DNA of 64,000 bases from Lepiota brunneoincarnata (Eukaryota; Basidiomycota; Agaricomycetes; Agaricales; Agaricaceae): positions 124,001-188,000 of the forward strand of contig JAEBUN010000040.1 in assembly GCA_023014365.1 (NCBI GenBank), in the 5' to 3' direction. Every line of letters starts with the position of its first letter. The first letter of the stretch is position 1. Positions 36,276 through 50,329 of this stretch are shown here, piece by piece. The notes beneath the pieces are model-generated. The model had not been told where the DNA came from and searched no databases. It worked only from the letters and a program-made list of their open reading frames with translations. A program made the translations under genes and the position numbers.

Positions 36276-37746
36276 TCAACACGTGCTACGATGAGGCCGG
36301 AGCAAGACGTGAACCCGTTTTAGCCTTCCAAGAGCCTTCTTCCACCAAGGCATTCCCTCTTCCTCCTTGGGAGAGACAATTCTGGCGGCACATGTATCAC
36401 CGTTGGCGCTAGTGATCGACCTAATATCTGAGAAAATTCGTGTGACGGGGGTTTGTCGATCCTGCATTCCAGCACCAGGTGGAGTGGGTCTCTCGTCGGA
36501 AGGGCCCTCAGAGGGGGTAGAATATTGCGAATGGGAAGACATCGTCGAGGTGCGGCGCATCATCATCGGGTTCGAATTGTCGGAATCAGTGCCCGCCGCC
36601 GCCGCCGCTGCTGTCGCCAACGTGAAAAAAGCGCCGTCAGCAACAACGGGGCTAAAGCCCAGATCCAACGCCTTGTCGATGTTGAGATCAAACTGAAGTT
36701 CGGACTGCAGTTTGTCCAGCTCTGCTTGCGGAAGTTGAACTTCTGGTAACACTTCCCGGCAGCCGCCTTGCTCCCCTTGCACCGGTTCCGTCTTTTCGAC
36801 TTGGTCTGCAGGATGCAGGGCATGCGGTGCCGTCGCTTCTTTTTCGTCTCCCTCTGTGGAGCATAGGACCGTCTGCATGGCTGAGGCCCAGTCTTCCGGG
36901 GTTTCCCTAGGTAGTTCGATATCTATCATTTGCAACGGTGGCACTTTTTCCTTCTCCTTCTCCTTCTCCTTCTCCTTCTCCTTTCTCCTTTCCTCCTCTT
37001 CCTCAACGGGTCCATGGACAGAAATCGAACACATAGGGGGAATTGAGGAACCAGAGGGAGGCAACCCCGTGTTTAGGAAGTCCCAGTCAGAGGAAGAGGA
37101 GAGTCTGGGAGATCGCGAACCGAGCGACCTAGCCTCCACGACTGGAGAGAACAACAACCCATCCTCAGCCACATTCTCCGTTGATACGCCACTCCACTCT
37201 TTCCTCCTATTCTTATCAATCGGCGTCCCCCGCCCCACGTATTTGATAGCAGGCCAAGAGCCGCGAAGAATTGATGTCGACTGTTCCGGTGAGAACTTGG
37301 TTGACTTGAACTTCTTTTTCGTCTTGATGAGAGGAGAAAGTGGTGAGATCTGGGACGCGAATGATATGGTTCGAGATAATGTGTGGGTTGGTGGAGCTAC
37401 TGCTGCTGGAACCGCGGGGAGTGGGGGTGAGGGAGGAGGGACAGGTGAAGGAGACTCGGGTGGAGGGAGCTCGGATGTCGACGTAGCTGGGGAATTTTGA
37501 GCGGAGAACGAGAATGTCAAATCTAAAGTGATGTCCTTGAAGGCCTCAAAAATGGTCGCGGCATCGGAGAGGTCGTCCGTCGAGAGGGTTTCGTGTTGGA
37601 GGGACCCACCGTCGCGACGGGTGGTAGTTTTACTCTTAGGAGAGGCTTGAGGGTGTTGGCCATTGGTCGTGCCGGGATGAGCGCTTCAGAGAAGTGAATT
37701 AGTTGGTAGAATTAGAATTTTCAGGTTTGACGCACTCAGGATACAT
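36276..37746 (-). CDS. Low-complexity protein of unknown function
   Basis: The long exon 36276-37683 is open throughout. It has no Met at its 5' end but has an acceptor (CTGAAG before C-GCT-CAT); a 52-nt intron leads to an 11-nt first exon (ATG TAT CCT GA, 37736-37746), giving 472 aa starting MYPDAHPGTTNGQ. The frame is also open upstream of that Met, so the true start may be further 5'. Visible features are a Pro-rich segment (about residues 70-110), a basic LIKTKKKFKSTKF patch, an acidic-basic (KE)n run with a charged stretch before it, an Ala run, Ser/Thr-rich regions, and a basic, Trp-containing C-terminus (PWWKKALGRLKRVHVLLRPH). No domain is recognised; it may be largely disordered. A 214-codon antisense frame at 36856-37500 is a compositional shadow. 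Coding status is supported by frame length and codon regularity only. Confidence 0.65.
36945..36995. repeat. CTTCTC hexamer microsatellite within a coding exon
   Basis: A CTTCTC-type hexamer array on the plus strand encodes the (Lys-Glu)n run of the 472-aa protein on the minus strand. It is a likely site of repeat-length variation. Confidence 0.8.
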
Positions 37747-39863
37747 GTTTGAAGGACCGGCGAGCAGAATGAGAAGGGATGGATTTGTTTCGTCGTCAAC
37801 TTCCAGGGAGAAGGTGGAGTCCGCCGTCAGGATAAATGGGCAGGATCGAGAACAAGGAGCTGAGGACGTGGTTTTCGCCCCGTGGGCGTGCTGGAGAGCA
37901 ATATTGTGACGGTAGTGGGAGTAATGCGACCTGAGGTTCCACATGAGGGGGCATTTGCAACGCTCACGACCCAAAGCCACGGAGAGCTCGGGTATTATGC
38001 AAGGAGATCACTGATAGAAAGAGGGATGGGCCATGAAACTCCCTCTTTTACGTCCAAAGACAAAATGGCGTCTGAAGTGAGAGTCAGTGTGACTACTAAA
38101 TGCTTCGTGCATGAGCGGGAGAAGTTGTCACGATGCAAAGCCTGCTTTCATTTGAGAGGCCAAACGGTGGGCTTGATAGAGGTTAGGTTCTTCCAGTTTC
38201 GATAAAGCCGATTGACCAATAATCCCAGGACGCCACCTACTGCACAATTATGAACAACTTGCACGTGACTAGCTAAAACAGGAAAGGGAGGGTACTTTTT
38301 TGCTGTAACGATATGGACGTAAATAAACTGGTTATTTGATTCCATGTAATTCTATTTCTTGCGCAGTACTTGCAGTCCTTGCCAGTGTGGGTGTCCATCG
38401 TCGCGCTCGCAAGTTGATTATTTACAACCGTGCAGAAATATTTTCGAACAGTTCATCCAATTGGCCAGCTAGAACTCGGAGGAACCAGTTGGCCGTTGGG
38501 GTGGAGTGAACGATTAACGGGGCTAGTAACCCAAGCCCACTACTTTGTAGCGGAAACTCCGGTCGTAGGTGATCTAGGACCACGTGCTAGTTTAACGTTG
38601 AGTGGTGTTTTTTTGTACACCCCTAGGTTTGCAACATTGATACAATAAGTCCGGGCCCTCTGCTAAAGACGGATGCTAAGCCTATAGAGGAGGGGTATTA
38701 CGGGCCTATGTTGTTGGGACTTGCAGACGGCGACCTCGCTACATGTATGTCGTTGAATTCCAAGTCGAGTACAAGGATTCAAACATGGCTATATTGGGAA
38801 CAAAACCTGATGAAGTCCCCAGTGGCGGTTCCCCCATGTTCATTCTCCTTATGACATTTGAACTTCGCACAATTCTAGCGCCCTATATGAAATACATCGC
38901 CTCAAATGGCAGTGTCACTGAATACTACAAGGTCGAATTGAATCCGAATGTCTGCTCGCCAAAGCCGTACATGATAAGGAATTCCCCCAACCTAACCTCC
39001 TTTTCTTTGTTACCCCACCCCATGTTGGGTAGCTTCCACGGCGCTCAGAACGTCATTATCACACAATCGAACTTGTACGATATTGAAAGGCGACCAGAAC
39101 ATCTTTCCTCGTAACATGTCGCGCAATGTAGCAGGAGACAGCAATTATTCGGGGATCCACAGAGTACACAGGAAGTATAATTTAGCCCGGTTGCAATGAC
39201 TACGTCTGATACCAACTACTTCCAGCCAAGGCGATCTGGGTGGGGACGACATGATTCACGGGCGCAGGTAATCATCGAACTCAATAAGCCGTATCGGTTA
39301 CCACAGTAGGAAATCTTTGTACCGTTGTATAATGGTTCCCGGCGCGATGTTGAAACAAGGGCCGTATAGAAGTGGAACAGAAGATAGCCGGAATGCCCGT
39401 CTTTCAACAACTTTAACTTCGCCATAAATGGAGGCGTATTCAACAGCATCTAGGGGAATCAGAGTATCTGGTAATACCAGTGGTGGTCGCCAATCCGCTG
39501 GACCGACCCTTTTTATTCCAACTAGGCGAGCAACGCCCGACCAACAGGCAGCCTGGAAAGCCTAAAGGCCCCGGCGCGTCTTGCTAACCCTTGGGTTCAT
39601 TTTACAGAGAGCTAGCTCACGCGGGACAGGTGGTTCAGCAAATGGTGTCAGCGGATCCTTCGGACGGGAGACTGCAGACCTCTGAGTGCTAGTGAAGGAT
39701 AGGATTGTTGCTGTATTTATGGCTCAGATTGTATACACTTTCGGTCATTGAGTGTTACGAGAGATTCTTCACACTGGGGCACCAGACGAGATTCCTAATT
39801 AACAAAACCATTTGCGTCGCCGTCAGTTTGGTATTCGGGTATCTATCTCCGTGGACTGCTGAA
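37747..39863. other. No gene recognised; one possible remnant
   Basis: Two kb with short frames only. A plus-strand frame at 38743-39114 (123 codons) ends with GSFHGAQNVIITQSNLYDIE, which resembles the N-terminal motif (FFEGAYDFEITGGKFYDIRG) of the protein encoded at 39,864-40,568 and could be a remnant of the same family. Nothing else is identifiable. Confidence 0.35.
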
Positions 39864-40568
39864 TCATTGCTGCCCCTCCTCCAAAGGGTTTCGAATGTGT
39901 TGGTGTTCTAACTCGTCGGCAAGTTCGGCAATCTCGTCGTTCTGTTCTTGTTCAGGATCCACAGACCGGGGCTGGGGAGTCCCGTTCGGGTCATGCGCAG
40001 CATGTTGACCCGGGGTCGGAGGAGAGAAGGGTTGAGGTGGGTAATAGTAATATTGTGAGTGTCCGGGTGAGTGATAGTATTGCGGATGGCCAGTAGGCCC
40101 CGGAGGAGGACCGTGGAATTGCGGCGGGAAAGGGTAGTAGGGATAGCCATGTTGCATCCATAACTGATCGGTAGGTGCAGCGGGATTAGGTGGTTGTGCA
40201 ACACCGGGGTGTGCTTGTCGATCTGCAGGAGCGATGTGTTAATGGCAAAAGCTTACGCCCGAGCCAGTCGCAGCAACTCACAGCCGTTGTGCTGCGCAGT
40301 CCCTGTCTGAACGCCGGGCTGAGGATGTGGTTGACCAGCAAACCTAGCATAGTCTGGCAGGGTTTGATATCAGATTTGGTCGTGGCGACCGAGCTGGAAT
40401 ACACGCACTGGAGACACTCTCGTATTGGTTGCGGCGAATATCTGTGTGATTGCCGTCTCCTGTAATATTATTCGACATGTCGTTCGTATAGATGTTTTGG
40501 TTGCCACGAATGTCATAGAATTTTCCTCCTGTTATCTCGAAGTCATACGCTCCCTCGAAGAAAGGCAT
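39864..40568 (-). CDS. Small protein with basidiomycete FEITGG-type N-terminal motif and Pro/Tyr-rich tail
   Basis: Three exons join in frame (40409-40568, 40282-40353, 39864-40222; introns 55 and 59 nt) giving 196 aa. The N-terminus, MPFFEGAYDFEITGGKFYDI then RGNQNIY, matches a pattern I know from many uncharacterised mushroom proteins in which a short [FI]xITGG/N-x-F-x-[ND]-[VI]-x-G-[ND] motif opens the chain. It is followed by an Asn-rich stretch, then a low-complexity segment rich in Pro, Tyr, His and Gln (PYYPFPPQFHGPPPGPTG; HSQYYYYPPQPFSPP), and an acidic C-terminus (EQEQNDEIAELADELEHQ). There is no signal peptide or membrane segment. Function is unknown; the N-terminal call is from memory of the family, and the splice model is well supported by the consistent frame. 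Confidence 0.7.
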
Positions 40569-40959
40569 GATGGCGGAGGGCGGCCGGCCTAAGTGGAGCA
40601 AGAGGAGGGAAAGGGGAGTAGGTACAACAGCTCTGGTAGAAGAGTGCTATTATACAGCCTTGGAAGCTGGACACGAGGACTCAATGCGACCTTGTTCTTC
40701 GACACTGCCATTTGAGGCGATGTCTGTCATCGACGGGCGCTAGTTGTAGAGTTAATCACCCTCGTCATAATCCCCTCCTTCGCATCTTCAGCTTAATTAA
40801 AAATATTTAAATGGTTTGGCTGCTTCAGGCTACAGCTGTGGCTATCTTGTATCTGGCACTCGTGAATGAGAGCCAACCAAATTCCTGGCGCCTAACAAAG
40901 CATTCAATATCACGTGATTCTTTATATCCAGATTCCCCCAGATTCCTGACTAGCTTGCG

Positions 40960-43701
<2,742 letters not shown>

Positions 43702-45286
43702 GCGTTGTCAAACACTGGCGATCGAGAACCCAAGGCGAGAAAAAGGGGGTATATATATGATTTCTCCGCTGTGGCATGTCGGATACTGTGTGCTTTTGTT
43801 ATGTGTTATACTCAGTGAAACTTGAGCTAATTGCATGATGCTTTTTGATCTCCAGTGAAAACCCGGAAGGAGACCAGGAGCCAACACCCTTAAGTGAGCA
43901 TCATGTAAGCGGCAAACAGGCGTTGGACGGAAAAAAAACACAAGGAGGCTCAATAATAGTCCTCCACACCCTACTAACTCAGCCATCCAGCCTGCTCAGG
44001 ATCCCATCTTCGACTCCTTCTCATTAATGAGTCCATCTATGTGAGTATTCCGCACCATATAAGTAGTAGACGATACCACTAATTCTTTGGACCGGTGACG
44101 ACGGTCTTCCCGGTCGCGAGGCAGTCGCGAAGCAAGTAGGCGGCCAAGGCGAGGTGATTTATACTGCATATGTGGCTGCCAAAGTCACCGAGTCGCTCAC
44201 AATTTCTTGTAGCAATATTAGTCTTTAGGCTGTGAGACGCTGACTGGCGGAATACCAGACCTTTCCGCGTTTTGATCACCCATTGGAACCCATCAAAGCT
44301 CGAAGTTGTTCCCAATGTGGCTGTGCTCCTGGGTTGTATGGTATCTACCCGGTCCTCGCTCAATCCATTGTGGGGTGGCTGGATTCTCAGGTAAAAATAT
44401 CCCCTGCGTCTAAGCCCAATAGCTCTTCCACTGGAGACTTTCGAGTGCCTTGCCTAAAAGTGTCCCCCGTTTATCCCCACTTGTAGGCTTAGCTCGGGCT
44501 TCGAAGATAAATTGTTTGCTTTTTTGCCCATTGAAGCTACTTGCGTGGATGATCACGATGGCCACGCACGATATCTCGCCCGTTCAGCAGCATTAGGTTT
44601 TGGAGAAACATATAAGGATTCATAACGCTGATAATAACTCGGGACCTACCCTGATGGTGGGGCGGAACAGACTGGGTGAAGATACAGATGGAATTCGAGA
44701 GTGAATGCTGCCTTTGTTCAGACATGGGACTATGTGTCGTTCTGTGAATCACTAATGGGGGGACACACAGGGACCCTCTTCCTAGAAACGAAGATGTGGA
44801 GGTATTCGGCCTGAAGACGAAGCCAGGATTCAGCCAGAAATTATTCATGTTGTTCGATGTATGTCCTGAAAGATGTAAAACGGTCCTGCTCTTGCAGTGA
44901 GATGTTCTAGAATAATACCCAGCTCAGCCACAAATTTTGTGGACTACTTTGATTCTCCGACTACCTCACAGATAATACAGAGATCTTGTGTTTGAGTGAT
45001 CCTGAACTCCATAAGTTGAACCGGTGAATCCCCTGTCACCTTGGATAGTTTTTATTGCTCCAGATCGTATTTCGCGACAAATAGACCTGATCCACTGCTT
45101 ATTCGCTATGAGGGCAGGCGAACTGGAAAGTACGGGATCCGGGAGTTTTGTACGGCATTACGGATGCTTCTACGACCGCATTATGATGGCAATAATCTCG
45201 ATGCAAGAGGATAATTGTCGCCGCGGTTCGACAATGTGGCTTCAAAGGTAAGTGTTCATCTGTATTTGAACTAGCTACTTCTCCGG
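43702..45286. other. No gene recognised
   Basis: Frames at 44079-44363 (minus), 44537-44848 (minus) and 45024-45251 (plus) are the longest. None shows a domain or joins to a neighbour through plausible introns. The first 100 bp or so after 43,701 are presumably the 3' end of the helicase paralogue's transcript, if it is made. Confidence 0.35.
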
Positions 45287-45967
45287 TTAAGTTGTTGTTG
45301 CAAAACTAGGGTCAACGCACAAAACCTGCAGAAAGATGATGAGTGTCTTGTGGGATACCGGGTCACGGTACCGCAGCTTGGGTGGGACCGCAGAGGCATT
45401 TGAGCTCACCTGCCCCACATAGACCATGCAATCGTCACCAACGCCCCTCCAGTTGGCGCTCCTGAATGCTTCCGTGCTCATTCCGTGGAACGAAGCAATG
45501 GCTGCGCATGTGTCTCCTGATTTGACCACGTAGACCTGTTGACAGTCTCGACCGACGACCCCCAGACAAATTCGCTGGTGGAATGAGCCGTAGCATTGTG
45601 TTTTAGGAGAAAACGTAGTAGTTCAGTACTTACCTGACCAGGAAAGAGGTTGCTGCAATTGACATCAATGAAGTCGGAGTTCTCGAACCTGATCTGCCAG
45701 CTGGCGGAACATAGCAGAATTCATTCATTCCGGCCGTCGAGCGGGAGAACTCAGGCTTAAAATGCGCTGACCTTGGTGCGTGTTCATTTTTTCCAATGCG
45801 GTCACAAGTATCACCAGATTGGACGGTATAGAACCTATTGCACTCGTCTTCCTGTGCACCCACACCTGCAACAGTAACCCACCCCTCAGTCAATGCACGA
45901 CAGGTAACAGGCCAGCCTACCGATTAGAGACGCCAAAGCGAGGGAAGCCGAGGGTTCTGAACAGCAT
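45287..45967 (-). CDS. Secreted protein with two LysM chitin-binding modules; one frame break in the signal peptide
   Basis: LysM modules bind chitin and other N-acetylglucosamine polymers; small secreted LysM proteins in fungi often bind the fungus's own chitin. Exons are 45921-45967, 45772-45865, 45634-45700, 45410-45574 and 45287-45325, with proper GT-AG borders (introns 55, 71, 59 and 84 nt). Module 1 is CNRFYTVQSGDTCDRIG ... WQIRFENSDFIDVNCSNL then FPGQ; module 2 is QVYVVKSGDTCAAIASFHGM ... ANWRGVGDDCMVYVGQ. Paired cysteines flank both. The total is about 136 aa including a signal sequence. Exon 1 is the only problem: from ATG 45967 the frame reads MLFRTLGF, while the frame that joins exon 2 reads SASLALASLIGVGAQEDEC, so one base appears to be extra between them. 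With that, the N-terminus is a typical signal peptide. The error could be biological or technical. Confidence 0.8.
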
Positions 45968-48206
45968 ACTGAAAGCTTGTCGGGCAGCAGAGGTGGTAGA
46001 GCAGAATACGCTGGTTACAGTGCCGTCCCTTAAATACCACAGAAATCTGCATTAACAACTCAGGGACACCATGTTATTTCGGGGAGAGACCTTTGACATA
46101 AATCCGAACCATTATGCAGGGTAATCGTGACTGGTGGGAGAGTGCAAACATACCTTGGACCAATCAGGCCAGCTGCCTGAAGGGATCCATAGCAAACCAT
46201 AGGTCCTACCCCGTCAGGATGAGGGTCATGTGTTACACAGGTTCGACGTGATGTCCAAGTTAAGATGCGTGATGTGTATCATGACGGGGGACATTGTCCG
46301 AATGATTCATTCTTCAGGGTGCACGGCGGTCAGGAGGAGCCAAATGGGAGAGGGGTGTTTTCTGTGAGAATTGCCGTTCAGTTCGGCTGGAAATATGGAG
46401 CGATAGCCAGTGTTATAAGTTGGTAAGGATCTAGCAATTGAGATGTTCCGGAGATTCACATGTGGCAGGCTGAGGACGTGGGCGGCTTGCAGGATGGTGG
46501 GCCAGGGGCTGTATCAGGGAATGAAGTACCGTGCATCCCTCTTCCAGGAGCCCCAACCGCCGGAATAGCGTAAGGTGATGAGAAGAGAGAACTAGGAATA
46601 AGGATCCACCGGTCATCTTTGTACCTGATCTGACAACAAAGTAGGTGTATTGGTAAGTGGGCGGGATATATGCAGTGTACCTTGTGTAGGACGTGTTCAA
46701 TGCTAGGGTGGACATTGGAAATAATATGGACTCAACGGGGTAAGGTGACTCAAACTCAAGGTAAGGCCTAGCCTTGTTCGCTCCCCCCTCACCCCCAATA
46801 AGGGACCACACGTGGTGACATCCCCGCCTATGACGGTGCAATCAGCAAAGGGTCCAAAGCACTCACTCTCCCATCGGGAAAAATGCCACTGAAGGTAGCA
46901 ACTTCCGTGCAACCTACTTCGATGTCCTCGCCCACCAGTTTCTTCATCAAGAGGACGGCTAATTGACCATCATATCCATGACCTCTTTGAATTACTATCA
47001 TGTGCCACATTGCGGGCCATTGCATCCCGCTTCTTATTGTGGAGTTGGCGGTGCCATTCAAGGATGATGGATCTGGGAAAGATGAATTGAAAAATATGTT
47101 CGACAATCGTGTTGAGCATTGCTTCAAGCTTGCCCGACTCGGTGCAATTGTGTAATTTGGTAGCAGATTGAAGTGGATAATACACTGTAAGCATGGCTTA
47201 CCACCGTATACTGACAAAGGATATACGACACTGACCGATATATAAAGACATATAAAGACCTTTCTCTCTCTGTCATATTCCTAAACCGATTTTGGCGAAC
47301 TTGTCTCGCCACCCCACCCGTTAACATATTAAACGAAGTAAACCAAACTCAAAGGAAAAAAAAACCACACACATTCGCTTGCCAGTCGTTGGCGGTACAG
47401 GCCAAACCCACGTTCAGAACCGAAGTAATTGTCATGGGGAAGATATAAGTCGCCCTCGCCACACTCCAGCAATCGAACGGAGGAATGGAGGGGAATAGTG
47501 AAGGGGAGAGAATAATCGCAAGACGGGAAGAATATTCCAGGCCCAGGAAAGGAATAGACTGTGATGTTATCCTGGTAGGATTGCGCGTGGAGGAGGAGGA
47601 GGATTCACATATGTTGTTATTCCTTCAAATGATGATAGACGTCACTTTGATTCTGATTCTAGTCGGAGGATGGCCTTTTCTTTCGTTTTCCTTCTCTTTC
47701 CCTTCGTTCCCTCATATACCGTTCTTTGATAGCTCGTAATTGATTCCCCTCGGCTCTGCTTCCGATTTCTTAACTCTTTCCTCGCCTCCTTCCGCATAGG
47801 ACTACCCATTGCAATGCAAGCAATTCTTTCATTACTAGTTTCTGTTTCTACCTCTTTTTTGACATAGTCAATCTCCATTCAATCAACATGTCACTGATAA
47901 CAAATTCTCTAATCCGTCTGTCCTTTTTCCTTTGATTCTCGAGTGTTGACACTCGACACGCATGCGTCTCCCCTTCCGATTCCAACATCCTTGTGCACAA
48001 CAACTAACTGATTCTCAACTGTATGTGCAACTAACCAATGGTTCAACAAATCGCGAATTCTGTCATGAGGCCGGAAATATATTGCCTGGCGACATACATG
48101 TGACAACAGTAGAAGGAAGTGTTGAACTTCGGGATAGAAGCGATGGTTATACATAGACAGAAAAGACCTGTTGAAAGGTGATAGAATTGTGAGGGTAGTG
48201 AGATTA
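45968..48206. other. Possible decayed minus-strand gene; otherwise nothing recognised
   Basis: Between about 46,700 and 47,194 the minus strand shows protein-like pieces in alternating frames: MLTVYYPLQSATKLHNCTES near 47,190, GQLAVLLMKKLVGEDIEVGC then TEVATFSGIFPDGR near 46,870-46,960, and FGPFADCTVIGGDVTTCGPL near 46,800-46,860. The Cys spacing and Asn-x-Ser/Thr sites would suit a secreted protein, but I do not recognise the family and no start or complete splice pattern could be made. 47,300-48,206 shows only short frames. Confidence 0.3.
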
Positions 48207-50329
48207 TTACAGCTGTCCAGCAGAATATTTCGCATCGAGACTCGAGATGAGCCTCAAGATGACGTTGATCTGGGTGACGACGGCATTCATGTCAAGCTTA
48301 CTCCATCCCCCATCGGACATGGAAGCCCACAAGTAGTCCGGTTGGGGAATGATGCTACCAAGGGAAAGTCAGGGAAACACCACGTCCTATTATAGTTGTC
48401 AATACGCACCCTACTGTTGGCACGTTACCTTGTCCTAGCTCACTGCCTCCTTCTGCGCCGTACCTGTAGACAAGTGTCAGAACCTATGGCCCCCTCTGTT
48501 CGGATTATGGGCTCACCATCTCGAACGAACGCCGCCAACTGTTTGAGGAGCCAAAAGGGCCATTCTTAAGTCATTCGGCGTCCCCTGGAATGCGTCCAGG
48601 TAAAGCTGTTGAAGAAGGCTACTGACAGAGGAACTATTGCTAAAGGGGAGTATGTTGTCAGTAGAAATTTGCCTTCCCAAACACCGAAAGCCTACGTCAT
48701 AGTCCACATCGGTTCGAGTCGCCCGGTAGGCTTATATACTGGTTTTCCCGAACTAAAGTCGTCCTTCCACTCGATGGCGCCGAAATGCTCGCACACTATA
48801 GCCGCTTTGGCTCTTCGCGGGATTTCTGGCTTCTCATCCATCCAAAGAGTTTCGTTCAAGTGACCACCGGATATATGACCTGTCGTGATAACGAAGCTTT
48901 CCGATCCGGGGGTCAGCAACTTATTTTCTATTGACACTTCACTCACTCCAGGCTGATATTGAGTCGGTTTTTTGCAAAGTATTCTGCTATGGTCAGCAGG
49001 ATGATGGGACCTCAAAGTGCCGTTTCAGTTTGACCTCTTAACGTTGTTGTGACGAAGCAAAGCATACCATTCTCTTCGATGATCGTGGGTCCGTCACCTG
49101 AAAGAGAGTCAGAAACGTGCTCCAGCCAACAGAAAAGCATACGGACTGTGTGTATAGAGTAAAATGCTGTCGTTCCCTTTCGCCTTCCCTTGCAAACGCC
49201 CAACCACGGTCTGAGATTGTGCCCAATAGCTCGGGGCGTTGAGGACGACTGTTGCCGTATCCACTTTGTTTTTGCGTACCAGGGACCTGATCACCTCGCC
49301 CGTGGAATTGCCCACGTATAACGCGGGGACATCGTACAGACTTCCGTTTCCCTGTGCTCCGCTGTTCGGCAAGGACTGAAGTGCACCATTTTCGTCGGAT
49401 GTGTGCACCCAAGAAGCGATCACACCCTTGACGCCCATTTGTCTGAGCGTTGTGAAGTTGAGGGTTTTCTCCAAGTGCCAGTGGGGATTGGTCAAATTTC
49501 CGAGCTTGGAGTGTTTGTATCAATGAGTCCGAGTGGGTGAAAATGAATCAATGATATGCGCACCTCGGGAATCTCGGATACCGGTATATTACGCGAAGTT
49601 CTATGAAAGCCACTTATTAAACCAGAAACATTCGACCTCGAGCACATACACTCACCCCAGAAGTTGATACCCAGGCTCCAAATAATTTCGTGTTGGACTT
49701 GGGTTATCGAAGAACAGAACACTGCCCTGGGGCAAACCATGCAAGTCCAGCGTACTTACATCATGCGTCTGGTTAGGGTATAGACCATATGTCCCAGCAT
49801 CGTGGACAGGACCCGTAACACCACGCAATCCACTATTGCCGCTGTAAGGCCAGTACCCGGTGGTTGGAATGCCAAGGTCCGTTCCGTTTTTGAGGTGAAG
49901 CGTGAGCGACCACCACCGAGGGTCCCAACTGTTGTATGTGCGTGTTAACACTCGCTTCGGCCGGCGCGGGTGTGTGCGTGAAGAACATACCGATTGAGAG
50001 TATAATTTAGCACCTCGACACTTAACCCGGCAACATCCATACCCTCTGCAACCAGACCCGTTAGGACATTCTGATTGTCACTTCCCGCTGTCAAAGGGAA
50101 AGGGCAAGTCAGAACAAAGTAAGACAAAAGGTAGAGAATTGTGTGTGATCAAAAGGAGAGAAAATTCCGACGCACTCCATCTAGGTCCCCGAAGGTTCGT
50201 TTGGAACAGCCTATCGCTCAGAACCTGCTGCTGCTGCTGATTTAAAGCGGGGGTTGCTGGTACGGAAGATGATTTGGACACGAAGAATGCCTGCGATAGG
50301 GCTACAAGGAGTGATACAGGTGAATGCAT
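48207..50329 (-). CDS. Secreted exopeptidase-like protein (M28/PA-type resemblance), one frame break
   Basis: Ten exons: 50176-50329, 49991-50087, 49656-49928, 49147-49504, 49068-49097, 48947-49010, 48696-48896, 48517-48639, 48410-48463 and 48207-48354. They give about 500 aa from ATG 50329, with a signal peptide (MHSPVSLLVALSQAFFVS). Landmarks are GSVLFFDNPSPTRNY (PA-like insert), GVIASWVHTSDENGALQSLP, LLYTHSDGPTIIEENGPIIL then LTIAEYFAKN, FVITTGHISGGHLNET, CEHFGAIEWKDD, LEPMWTM, and a C-terminal IIPQPDYLWASMSDGGWSK then LD. The HSDGP...EENG block followed by a helix recalls the metal site of M28 exopeptidases; annotated mushroom relatives are called Zn-dependent exopeptidases, but I am recalling that, not proving it. 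All junction phases agree except exon 3 to exon 4, where one base is missing (probably in GGAAATTT near 49,495). Secretion is inferred; the substrate is unknown. Confidence 0.65.

Noticed and set aside
36856..37500. 214-codon plus-strand frame antisense to the 472-aa protein
   Set aside because: Runs of Ser-Phe and Gly come from the repeat and Pro-rich coding on the other strand.
49012..49100. Apparent stop (TGA) in the exopeptidase-like gene after TETAL
   Set aside because: A 57-nt GT-AG intron (49,011-49,067) removes it and gives EENGPIILLTIAEYF in frame.
49700..49740. A 33-nt GT-AG stretch in exon 3 of the exopeptidase-like gene as an intron
   Set aside because: Shorter than usual intron lengths and the frame is open through it; read as coding.
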